A stretch of DNA of 10,269 nucleotides from contig JAEZWL010000022.1 of the NCBI GenBank assembly GCA_023420245.1, positions 1 to 10,269 on the forward strand, written 5' to 3'. The stretch is from Bacillota bacterium. Lineage in GTDB: Bacteria; Bacillota; Clostridia; Oscillospirales; Acutalibacteraceae. Below are positions 1 through 5,487 of this stretch, piece after piece (the stretch's first letter is position 1; each line of letters begins with the position of its first letter). Made by a program: the position numbers and the translations under genes. Under the pieces are notes generated by a model that worked only from the letters and a program-made list of their open reading frames with translations, was not told the origin of the DNA and ran no database searches.

Positions 1-1
1 T

Positions 2-1060
2 GACAATATTGTGCAGATAAAAGTAATCGGTGTGGGCGGCGGCGGCGGAAACGCAATCGACCGCTTGGTGACAATGGGAGTCAAGGGTGTTGAGTTTATC
101 AGCGTTAATACCGATAAACAGGCGCTGTACCGTTCCAAGGCTACCCAGAAGATTCAAATCGGTGAGAAAATCACGCACGGAAAAGGCGCCGGGTCAAAGC
201 CGGAAATGGGGCAGAAGGCTGCGGATGAAAGCCGCGAAGCAATTGCCGCCGCCATTCGCGGCAGCGATATGGTGTTTATTACAGCGGGTATGGGCGGTGG
301 AACCGGTACGGGAGCCGCGCCGATTGTAGCGGAGATTGCCCGCGATATGGGTGTGCTTACCATCGGCATTGTAACAAAGCCGTTTACCTTTGAAGGCCGC
401 AGGAGGATGGAACAGGCGGAAAGCGGAATTGCCGCGCTCCGCGAGCATGTGGATTCTCTGGTGGTCATTCCGAACGAACGGCTGAAGCTGGTCAGCGAGC
501 AGAGAATCACTCTGTTGAACGCGTTCTCCATTGCGGATGATGTGCTTCGTCAGGGCGTGCAGAGTATCTCCGACCTGATTAAGCTTCCGGGTTTGGTTAA
601 CCTGGATTTTGCAGACGTAACCGCCGTGATGAAGGATGCGGGATACGCGCATATGGGTGTCGGACGAGCCTCCGGCAAGGATAAGGCAGAGGTTGCCGCT
701 AATATGGCAATTTCAAGCCCGCTGCTTGAAACCGCGATTAACGGCGCGAAGGGCGTTATCATCAACATCACCTCTTCGCCGGATATCGGTCTGGACGAGA
801 TTGAAACTGCTTCCGCTATGATTTCCGCGCAGGCGCATGAAGACGCCAACATCATTTGGGGCGCCGCGTTTGATGAAAATATGGATGACGAAATGAGCGT
901 TACCGTCATCGCAACCGGGGTTTCCTCCATTAACGGAATCAGCTTTTCTGCGGACAAGCCGGAGAGAGTCGCAAAGCAGGAGGAGTCTTCGCGGGCGAGG
1001 TCAACCTCCATTGACGACGAGGATTTTACGGACATCATGTCGATTTTTAACCGGAAATAA
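2..1060 (+). CDS. ftsZ: Cell division protein FtsZ (5' end outside the window)
   Basis: Tubulin-like GTPase that polymerises into the Z-ring at midcell and recruits the divisome. Counting from the GTG at 11, the N-terminal nucleotide-binding loop is IKVIGVGGGGGNAI (residues 3-16), the tubulin signature GGGTGTGAAP is at 95-104, and the T7 synergy loop NLDFADV, which completes the GTPase site of the next subunit, is at 197-203. The frame stays open to the left edge and the codons before the GTG read Asp-Asn-Ile, continuing the usual FtsZ lead-in to the first strand. No Shine-Dalgarno precedes the GTG, so the true start probably lies upstream of the window. The C-terminal linker is short and acidic/serine-rich, and the tail ends DFTDIMSIFNRK rather than the widespread IPAFLRR-type peptide. 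A strong terminator follows directly, so ftsZ is the last gene of its transcript. Confidence 0.96.
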   Translation, partial: DNIVQIKVIGVGGGGGNAIDRLVTMGVKGVEFISVNTDKQALYRSKATQKIQIGEKITHGKGAGSKPEMGQKAADESREAIAAAIRGSDMVFITAGMGGGTGTGAAPIVAEIARDMGVLTIGIVTKPFTFEGRRRMEQAESGIAALREHVDSLVVIPNERLKLVSEQRITLLNAFSIADDVLRQGVQSISDLIKLPGLVNLDFADVTAVMKDAGYAHMGVGRASGKDKAEVAANMAISSPLLETAINGAKGVIINITSSPDIGLDEIETASAMISAQAHEDANIIWGAAFDENMDDEMSVTVIATGVSSINGISFSADKPERVAKQEESSRARSTSIDDEDFTDIMSIFNRK

Positions 1061-1073
1061 TCCATTACATACT

Positions 1074-1105
1074 AAAAAAGCGGGTGCGAATGCACCCGCT
1101 TTTTT
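1074..1105 (+). terminator. Intrinsic terminator of ftsZ
   Basis: A perfect 14-bp stem (arms 1074-1087 and 1092-1105, core GCGGGTGC / GCACCCGC) closes a 4-nt loop. It runs into six T residues on the + strand and is preceded by six A residues, so it could also stop transcription arriving from the right. It begins 13 nt after the ftsZ stop codon. Confidence 0.93.
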
Positions 1106-1149
1106 GCTGCCGTTATCCATGAGCTTTGCTTGCCGGAAGTGTGACTCGA

Positions 1150-1180
1150 CAAAATCATTCATAAAAGCTTAATGATTTTG
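1150..1180. repeat. Perfect 10-bp inverted repeat
   Basis: CAAAATCATT (1150-1159) and AATGATTTTG (1171-1180) are exact reverse complements separated by 11 nt. The repeat ends 14 nt before a TATAAT hexamer at 1195-1200, so it may be an operator covering a promoter. It lacks a T-tract and is AT-rich, so a terminator role is less likely. Confidence 0.45.
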
Positions 1181-1210
1181 TTTAAAATAGTGTTTATAAT
1201 TTAATAAAAT

Positions 1211-1239
1211 TTGGTTATTACTAATGAATTAAATATAAT
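1211..1239 (+). promoter_or_regulatory. Candidate sigma-A promoter for the secreted orphan
   Basis: TTGGTT (1211-1216) and TATAAT (1234-1239) are separated by 17 nt. The -10 box is perfect and the -35 box matches 3 of 6 consensus positions. In such AT-rich DNA this could be chance, and a second TATAAT at 1195-1200 competes with it. Confidence 0.4.
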
Positions 1240-1335
1240 CCTCCAAAAAAGTGTAACAAAACAAGTGGGTAAGTTGTTATATATATAGGAGGATAATTTG
1301 ATTATTAAATATAAAATATAAAGGAGGTGAATCTG

Positions 1336-1347
1336 ATGAGTTTTTGA
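1336..1347 (+). CDS. Possible 3-codon leader peptide (Met-Ser-Phe)
   Basis: ATG AGT TTT TGA follows the complete anti-Shine-Dalgarno complement AAGGAGGTGA (1321-1330) with 5-nt spacing. That ribosome site is stronger than the one in front of the real downstream gene. The stop is 57 nt before the start at 1405, and a short hairpin lies between. A minimal leader ORF could stall or load ribosomes to modulate the downstream gene, or the site may simply be a ribosome-binding RNA stabiliser. There is no conservation evidence, so the call is speculative. Confidence 0.25.
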   Translation: MSF

Positions 1348-1404
1348 CAGAGGTGAGAATTCCTCTCTTTCAGACATTTTTAATTTAAGGAGATTTTTAT
1401 TATT

Positions 1405-2106
1405 ATGAAACAAAAATTTAAAAAAGTAGTTAGTTTGATTTTGGTATTTACTATATCATTTGCAATTTCTGTTCCTTCACTTGCTGCTCAAAGCTCCACT
1501 AGCAATAGTTCAAGTATTTCAAATTATCAAGCGCTAATAGATAAGATCAATAAAGAATATGGTGTTAGCCTTTTTATTCCTACAAAGACAGAATTGAAAA
1601 AGGCAGAAATCAGTAATACTTCCAGAGCTACCTCAATGTCATCTGAATCAAAAGAACAGTTTGAAGATCAACTCCGTGAGATAGCAAAGAATTTATCTAA
1701 ACAAAATACAGAAGCACAGGCAGCATGGGAAGCAGCAACAAGCAATAAAAGTGAGGATAGTCCTATTGTGACTTCAGGCAAACTCGTTGCAAGCGTCACT
1801 AATGTCAGTTCACAAAATAAAGATATTGAAGGCGCAGAGGCATACTTTGAAGGTTACGTAAACGATAGTACTGGTTATTGGAGATGGACTAAATTTACAA
1901 AGACTGGAGTTACGCCTGACTACTCTTCTGATACAGTGAAATTTATGATGGATGATAAATATGGCACTTACTCATACAAATTTATTGATAGCCATCGCAC
2001 TTGTTCTGTGATATATAAAGGTACGATGTATACTAATACTATATTAGGATGGGTAGCGGCCAAATCATCACAATACGTTGAGTGGTATGCTTCTGAAGGA
2101 CTATGA
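1405..2106 (+). CDS. Secreted protein of unknown function
   Basis: A 233-residue protein of no family I recognise. Its N-terminus is a classical Sec signal peptide: basic MKQKFKK, a hydrophobic core at about 8-23, then a PSLAA-type signal peptidase I site with cleavage after about residue 27 or 28. The mature protein opens with a Ser/Thr/Asn-rich stretch (29-41), then a charged, probably helical segment (about 42-130), then a C-terminal part rich in Tyr, Trp, Thr and Gly (about 130-233), including YWRWTKF and GWVAAK, that looks beta-rich. No lipobox, LPXTG motif or catalytic motif is seen. AAGGAGA (1387-1393) lies 11 nt before the ATG. Codon use is far more AT-rich than in ftsZ or the transporter genes, hinting at separate ancestry. 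It could be an extracellular effector, a bacteriocin-like protein or an envelope factor; the sequence does not decide. Confidence 0.85.
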   Translation: MKQKFKKVVSLILVFTISFAISVPSLAAQSSTSNSSSISNYQALIDKINKEYGVSLFIPTKTELKKAEISNTSRATSMSSESKEQFEDQLREIAKNLSKQNTEAQAAWEAATSNKSEDSPIVTSGKLVASVTNVSSQNKDIEGAEAYFEGYVNDSTGYWRWTKFTKTGVTPDYSSDTVKFMMDDKYGTYSYKFIDSHRTCSVIYKGTMYTNTILGWVAAKSSQYVEWYASEGL

Positions 2107-2150
2107 GTGTTAATGAAGTACGTTGATTAATACATAACCGGGATTTAAAC

Positions 2151-2207
2151 AAGGAAGGCTATGCAAAAATATGCGATTCAACGCTGCTTTGCATAGCCTG
2201 ATCCTTT
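2151..2207. terminator. Hairpin between convergent genes, probable bidirectional terminator
   Basis: A perfect 12-bp inverted repeat (AGGCTATGCAAA 2156-2167 / TTTGCATAGCCT 2188-2199) is extended by AAGGA / TCCTT (2151-2155 / 2202-2206) with a 2-nt bulge. It lies between the + strand secreted-protein gene and the - strand protease gene. T-runs on either side are weak, so termination may be partial. Confidence 0.65.
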
Positions 2208-2225
2208 ATAATATTAAATATCTTC

Positions 2226-3809
2226 TTAATTTTGATATATCTGTATATGATCCTGAAAATTTTCCGGCAATGTAATACCATTTTCCTTTGCAAAATCCAG
2301 AACCTCTTTCTTAGCCGCTTCTTTTATATCCTCACCACGCATTTTTAAATCTTCTTGGGTAATGGAAGTGGAGAACACTGTTCCGTCCTGTGAATAAGAT
2401 ATAAAATATTTCCATTCCGGCAATGCGGTTAAATCAGAATTTTTATAAAAATCTGTAACCTGATAGTTGTTAAGACCTTCCGGTATTTCTATCTTATAGG
2501 TGTACGCTGATGGTTCAGGCTTCTTATCCGCGAAACCCTTATTTTCCATGCTGTGATATTTAACCAATAGCTGATAATCCGCAAAGGCAGCAGTTTCTTC
2601 TTTGTTGCTGAAATCTACTCCTTTCATTACGACTGCATCATAGGTGCTTATTTTAGCCTGATAATTTGAGGCGGTGTTTAGCCAGGAGGGTGCTTTGCCG
2701 GGTTTGAAAATAAATGAAATGATAATTGAATCCATAAATGGGGAATGCTCGGTTAAATCATTAACGTTCGGCTCACTTTTATAAACTTTTTCATTTTGGA
2801 GCATATTTGTTTCCCATTTCATTTTAAAATATCGCATAGATGGATATGCGTATCCTGAAAATATTGCTCCGGCTAAAATAATAAATAGAAAAGTACTTGC
2901 CGTAACGGCGATCCCTGTCCGTTTTTTCCTTGTGCTTAAAATGGATAAGATGCGTCTTTCGGTTTTTGTTTTTATGCATGAAATTTTTGTAAATATGGAG
3001 GTAACCGGCTTCTTCCTTTGCTGTGCCAACAGCATAATCAGGTTACCGTATTGCTGCCTTGCATCCCGGTTAGCTTTATAAATGACTTCCTTATCACAAG
3101 ACAGCTCACATTGTAACTGAAAAGACCGGACTGCGAAATAAATTACCGGGTTAAACCAATGAATTGCTGTCGCCAGAGTGGTTAATGCATTTAACCATAA
3201 GTCTTTTCGTTTATAGTGAATTAATTCGTGCTTGAATATAAAGGTCAGCTCTTCTATTGAATAATTCTCTGTCGGCAACAAAATTTTCGGTTGGAGAAAA
3301 CCAAATAATAAAGGGTTGTCAATTCGGGGGCATATCTGAACTGGAATTCGTTTGGATATGCCCAATTCTGCGGACACCTGCTGCAATACCTCGGTAATAT
3401 TCTGGTCGCTGGTTGTATGATAGCCGCAATGCTGTACTAACTTTACCAAGTAAAAGTGGCGTATTATATGAAATGCAATCACTGAAATAAATCCGATTGC
3501 CCAGATACCCAAAGCCCAGTTGTAGTCAATAAACAGGTTCGATGAAGGTGTCAGGATATTACCCGTAGCATGGGTATAGGTGACGAGATTGGTTATATTT
3601 TTTTGCGCGGCAGTAGGTGAGATCGGACGATAGGCTCTGTAATCCAGAATCGGCCGGAGAGGAATGATATAGGCAATAATGATGATAATCCATGTGTGAT
3701 ATAAACACCTTGCGCTATATCTTCTTAAAAGCCTGAAGAAAAAATAAAACACGATAGCGATGAGTGATACCGTTACGGAGCATATCAGAAGCATTGACAG
3801 AAAATCCAA
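2226..3809 (-). CDS. M56 (BlaR1/MecR1-like) membrane metalloprotease/sensor
   Basis: Integral membrane zinc protease of the BlaR1/MecR1 family. Counted from the start chosen here (527 residues), membrane segments lie at about 3-25, 40-52, 98-116 and 298-318. The cytoplasmic zinc motif HELIH is at 194-198 in the context FKHELIHYKRKD. The downstream CELSCDKEV segment (about 234-242) should supply the third zinc-binding Glu. In the family, a signal on the outer C-terminal domain triggers the protease, which inactivates a BlaI/MecI-type repressor. Here the roughly 210-residue outer domain shows no penicillin-binding Ser-x-x-Lys site, so a beta-lactam signal is unlikely. No blaI-like gene is adjacent; the upstream neighbour is a LuxR-type regulator. 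The TTG at 3809 is preferred because AGAGGAG (3818-3824) lies 8 nt upstream. An in-frame TTG at 3848 would add 13 residues but has no ribosome site. The gene is AT-rich. Confidence 0.88.
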   Translation of the reverse strand: MDFLSMLLICSVTVSLIAIVFYFFFRLLRRYSARCLYHTWIIIIIAYIIPLRPILDYRAYRPISPTAAQKNITNLVTYTHATGNILTPSSNLFIDYNWALGIWAIGFISVIAFHIIRHFYLVKLVQHCGYHTTSDQNITEVLQQVSAELGISKRIPVQICPRIDNPLLFGFLQPKILLPTENYSIEELTFIFKHELIHYKRKDLWLNALTTLATAIHWFNPVIYFAVRSFQLQCELSCDKEVIYKANRDARQQYGNLIMLLAQQRKKPVTSIFTKISCIKTKTERRILSILSTRKKRTGIAVTASTFLFIILAGAIFSGYAYPSMRYFKMKWETNMLQNEKVYKSEPNVNDLTEHSPFMDSIIISFIFKPGKAPSWLNTASNYQAKISTYDAVVMKGVDFSNKEETAAFADYQLLVKYHSMENKGFADKKPEPSAYTYKIEIPEGLNNYQVTDFYKNSDLTALPEWKYFISYSQDGTVFSTSITQEDLKMRGEDIKEAAKKEVLDFAKENGITLPENFQDHIQIYQN

Positions 3810-3834
3810 AATATCATCTCCTCTTGTAAAATTA

Positions 3835-3848
3835 TTGTCAGTATACAA
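3835..3848. promoter_or_regulatory. Small dyad TTGT-N6-ACAA upstream of the M56 gene
   Basis: TTGTCAGTATACAA (3835-3848) has complementary outer tetrads around a 6-nt centre, 26 nt before the chosen M56 start. Read on the - strand it contains TATACT, a fair -10 box, but no convincing -35 at the right distance. It could be an operator or an internal promoter allowing the protease gene separate expression. It is short enough to occur by chance. Confidence 0.25.
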
Positions 3849-3874
3849 GATGCCGATTCGTAAAATATCAAATA

Positions 3875-3891
3875 GTTAAAGATTCTTTAAC
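3875..3891. repeat. Short perfect inverted repeat over the LuxR stop codon
   Basis: GTTAAAG and CTTTAAC (3875-3881 / 3885-3891) flank 3 nt and include the regulator's stop codon. As RNA it is a weak AT-rich hairpin without a strong T-run, so it may cause only slight attenuation between the regulator and the M56 gene, or be incidental. Confidence 0.3.
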
Positions 3892-4628
3892 CGTTCTTCA
3901 AGCTGTGCCCGCTTTGATATTCCCAGTTTGCGATAGATGTTGGCGGTATGTTTTTTTGCCGTGTTTTCCGAAATATACAGCTTTCCGCTGATTTGCCGGT
4001 TGGACAGCCCCTCCTGCAAAAGCCTCAAAAGCTCACACTCCCTGCCGGTCAGCAGAAAACGCGAGATGATGGCTTCCTGCGAGGCTGTATAGCTTTTTTC
4101 ACGGATTCCGTTGGGATAATCCGTGGAAAACCGGCAGCACAGATGTTGGTTCAGAATGTCGGAAATCTCCAGCTCACGGCTCGAAAAATCCCCGTCCCCC
4201 TTGCTCCGCATCAGCGTTACCGAGCCGTATATCACTCCGTTTGAAGCCACATTGCAGCCACCCTCGTAGTAGATGCCAAGCGGCTGAAGCCATTTTTGAA
4301 AGAATACGGAACGGGTGCGCGCCTCGTCCGAAATCAGATCCGTATCGCGGTAGGATTGCGCGATATCCTGCGAAAGCGCCCACACGGAATAATCGAGCGC
4401 CTCGTATTCCTGATAATACTCTTCCAGATTTGCATCAGTAAGATTGACCGCAACTGGGTCAAAAAAATTCTGACCACCGTAAAGATCGAAAAACGCCCTT
4501 TGAAACGGAATCAGATCCCGGGTTTTTTCCAGAAACCTTCTCCGCATTTCGGTAAGCTCCCGGGTGTTGTAAATATCCGTTATGATGCCGTTTATTTTAA
4601 GCCATTCGGTGTGTGTGAATTCTTCCAT
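3876..4628 (-). CDS. LuxR/GerE-type transcriptional regulator
   Basis: A 250-residue DNA-binding protein (from the ATG at 4628). The last 58 residues (about 193-250) are a GerE-type helix-turn-helix: LTGRECELLRLLQEGLSN, then RQISGKLYISENTAKKHT with the recognition helix, then a dimer helix ending in KLGISKRAQLEERL. The first 180 residues resemble a GAF/PAS-like sensor fold in size and pattern but carry no phospho-receiver signature, so control is probably by a ligand rather than a kinase. The start at 4628 is preferred because TGGAGG (4635-4640) lies 6 nt upstream; an ATG at 4649 would add 7 residues but overlies the promoter exit. It has its own sigma-A promoter and is 66 nt upstream of the M56 gene, so the two may share a transcript. 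It also diverges from the PII/pot locus, making it a candidate regulator in both directions. The ligand is unknown. Confidence 0.87.
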   Translation of the reverse strand: MEEFTHTEWLKINGIITDIYNTRELTEMRRRFLEKTRDLIPFQRAFFDLYGGQNFFDPVAVNLTDANLEEYYQEYEALDYSVWALSQDIAQSYRDTDLISDEARTRSVFFQKWLQPLGIYYEGGCNVASNGVIYGSVTLMRSKGDGDFSSRELEISDILNQHLCCRFSTDYPNGIREKSYTASQEAIISRFLLTGRECELLRLLQEGLSNRQISGKLYISENTAKKHTANIYRKLGISKRAQLEERLKNL

Positions 4629-4657
4629 CGGCATCCTCCATAAATTCATTTTTCTTA

Positions 4658-4686
4658 ATCATAATGTTCTTCGTGAATTCTGTCAA
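4658..4686 (-). promoter_or_regulatory. Strong sigma-A promoter of the LuxR-type gene
   Basis: On the - strand a perfect TTGACA (4681-4686) and TATGAT (4658-4663) are separated by exactly 17 nt. The expected start of transcription is near 4651, giving a leader of about 23 nt before the ATG at 4628 that contains the ribosome site. Confidence 0.75.
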
Positions 4687-4776
4687 TATGGTAGTACGAA
4701 ATAACAAGGACGTAATACCGGATAATCCTTTTGTAGCGATTCAGGGTAATTATAATCCTGTAATGTGAACGGGTAA

Positions 4777-4804
4777 TTGCAATTTGAAAAAGATAAAGTA
4801 TAAT
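4777..4804 (+). promoter_or_regulatory. Candidate promoter reading into a hairpin
   Basis: TTGCAA (4777-4782) and TATAAT (4799-4804) are separated by 16 nt on the + strand. Transcription would begin near 4811 and meet a strong hairpin after about 15 nt, so it would give either a very short RNA or an attenuated leader for the PII gene. Confidence 0.4.
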
Positions 4805-4826
4805 AAAAACAGATAAAAAAAGACAA

Positions 4827-4868
4827 CGGAGTCGGCTTGAAGCAAAAGCCGCCTCCGCTTATTTTTCT
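4827..4868. terminator. Intrinsic terminator or attenuator upstream of the PII gene
   Basis: CGGAG / CTCCG (4827-4831 / 4853-4857) plus CGGCTT / AAGCCG (4833-4838 / 4846-4851) form an 11-bp stem with one mismatch and a 7-nt loop. The + strand continues CTTATTTTTCTTT, and the - strand continues TTGTCTTTTTTT, so it could act both ways. No recognised gene ends just to its left on the + strand or just to its right on the - strand, so it either ends a short RNA or controls read-through. Confidence 0.65.
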
Positions 4869-4872
4869 TTCA

Positions 4873-4904
4873 TTATGAATAATTAAAATTAATATTATTC
4901 ATAA
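4873..4904. repeat. 11-bp inverted repeat upstream of the PII promoter
   Basis: TTATGAATAAT (4873-4883) and ATTATTCATAA (4894-4904) are exact reverse complements with a 10-nt spacer. The right arm ends 6 nt before the -35 box at 4911, a usual location for an activator or repressor site. The DNA is very AT-rich, so chance is possible. Confidence 0.4.
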
Positions 4905-4910
4905 AATTTC

Positions 4911-4939
4911 TTTACAATAGGTTATTTTGGCGATATACT
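4911..4939 (+). promoter_or_regulatory. Sigma-A promoter of the PII gene
   Basis: TTTACA (4911-4916) and TATACT (4934-4939) are separated by 17 nt, each one mismatch from consensus. The predicted start near 4946 gives a leader of about 65 nt, which contains an AT-rich palindrome (4951-4959 / 4961-4969). Confidence 0.65.
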
Positions 4940-5010
4940 GTTAATTAAATTAAATTATTGAATAATTTATAATTTAAAATTTCAAAAATTACTGAATGGG
5001 GGTACATGAA

Positions 5011-5349
5011 ATGAAAAAGCTGGAGATAATCATACGGCCCGATATGCTGGAAACACTCAAGGAGATTTTAAGCAGCCATAAGGTCGGCGGTATGACAGTA
5101 ATGAGCGTGATGGGATGCGGTAACCAAAAGGGTGATGTCCACGATTACAAGGGCCTTCGGCTTAATATTAATCTCATTCCGAAGATTATGGCCATTGCGG
5201 TGATGGATGATTCTGTGGTAAACGACGTTCTGGTCGATTTGAAAGAAAAAATCTCCACCGGGCATGTAGGTGACGGCAAGGTTTTCATCTATCCCGTGGA
5301 GGAGGCAATGCGAATCCGTACCGGAGAAAGAGGAACCGTTGCAATCTGA
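5011..5349 (+). CDS. PII nitrogen regulatory protein (GlnB/GlnK family)
   Basis: Trimeric signal protein that binds ATP/ADP and 2-oxoglutarate and controls nitrogen enzymes, transporters or regulators by contact through its T-loop. From the ATG at 5011 it is 112 residues, the same length as E. coli GlnB, and aligns to it from memory without gaps. Retained are Gly35, Gly37, Gln39, Lys58, the TGxxGDGK segment (83-90) with Lys90, and RIRTG (101-105) with Arg101 and Arg103, so nucleotide and 2-oxoglutarate binding look intact. The T-loop keeps Tyr46 but has Leu at position 51, where the uridylylated Tyr lies in proteobacterial PII. The 5011 start fits the family N-terminus MKKLEIIIRP and a G-rich ribosome site (4998-5003); the ATG at 4996 would add 5 residues and has no ribosome site. 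No amtB is adjacent. It has its own promoter and terminator and sits just upstream of the pot operon, so it may act on that transporter. Confidence 0.93.
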   Translation: MKKLEIIIRPDMLETLKEILSSHKVGGMTVMSVMGCGNQKGDVHDYKGLRLNINLIPKIMAIAVMDDSVVNDVLVDLKEKISTGHVGDGKVFIYPVEEAMRIRTGERGTVAI

Positions 5350-5374
5350 ATTTTTAAGCTTCCAAGAAAACCGC

Positions 5375-5425
5375 AAGCAGGCAATGATGCCGGGAATGAC
5401 CGCATCAGCCTGCTTTTTTGTTTTT
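5375..5425 (+). terminator. Intrinsic terminator of the PII gene
   Basis: AAGCAGGC / GCCTGCTT (5375-5382 / 5408-5415) continues into TGATGC / GCATCA (5385-5390 / 5402-5407) after a 2-nt bulge, giving a 14-bp stem. It is followed by TTTTTTGTTTTT. It separates the PII transcript from the pot operon, although read-through is possible. Confidence 0.9.
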
Positions 5426-5432
5426 ATATTAT

Positions 5433-5460
5433 ATAGTCAATTGCTATAGCAATCGACTAT
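5433..5460. promoter_or_regulatory. 28-nt near-perfect palindrome, candidate operator of the pot operon
   Basis: The core ATTGCTATAGCAAT (5440-5453) is its own reverse complement. It is flanked by ATAGTC (5433-5438) and GACTAT (5455-5460), which are also complementary, leaving only one mismatched pair (5439/5454). With no loop it is better suited to binding a dimeric protein on DNA than to an RNA hairpin. It lies 28 nt before the potA start, and its right edge overlaps TATAAC (5458-5463), a possible -10 box that lacks a good -35. This suggests an activator-dependent or repressible promoter. The cognate protein is unknown; the nearby LuxR-type protein is one candidate. Confidence 0.6.
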
Positions 5461-5487
5461 AACATTAGGAATAAGGGGCGAACAGCT

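Larger units (their letters stand above)
1107..1404 (+). promoter_or_regulatory. AT-rich leader region of the secreted-protein gene
   Basis: This stretch of about 300 bases has no sizeable gene. It holds a perfect 10-bp inverted repeat (1150-1159 / 1171-1180, 11-nt spacer). There are two TATAAT hexamers, at 1195-1200 and 1234-1239; the second has TTGGTT 17 nt upstream (1211-1216) and is the better sigma-A promoter candidate. AGGAGG lies at about 1287-1292 before a possible 7-codon TTG ORF (1298-1321). The full anti-16S sequence AAGGAGGTGA (1321-1330) precedes a 3-codon ORF (1336-1347). A small hairpin follows (1349-1353 / 1362-1366). With the promoter above, the transcript would carry an untranslated leader of roughly 160 nt, which suggests post-transcriptional control. 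No known riboswitch class was recognised. Confidence 0.5.

Noticed and set aside
194..652. Long antisense open frames across ftsZ
   Set aside because: They lie opposite a certain gene, show no protein-family pattern and have no convincing ribosome sites; they arise from codon bias.
1201..1413. A 70-codon - strand frame in the leader region
   Set aside because: AT-rich DNA with a low-complexity translation; it overlaps the start of the secreted gene and would be antisense to its leader.
3810..3848. Upstream TTG (3848) as the start of the M56 protein
   Set aside because: No Shine-Dalgarno precedes it, whereas TTG 3809 has AGAGGAG at 8-nt spacing and places the first membrane segment at the N-terminus, as in the family.
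4296..4643. A 115-codon + strand frame opposite the LuxR-type gene
   Set aside because: Shadow of a well-supported gene; no ribosome site or recognisable domain.
4827..4857. ANTAR-type antitermination RNA before the PII gene
   Set aside because: Only one stem is seen, and its 7-nt loop does not fit the paired hexaloop pattern with A1 and G4.
4920..4945. Sigma-54 (-24/-12) promoter for the PII gene around TTGGCGATATACTG
   Set aside because: The GG and the expected downstream GC are not 10 nt apart in the right form; a good sigma-A promoter overlaps the same bases.
4940..4960. GlnR/TnrA site at TGTTA near the PII promoter
   Set aside because: Only the left half matches; the right half does not give TNACA at the required spacing.
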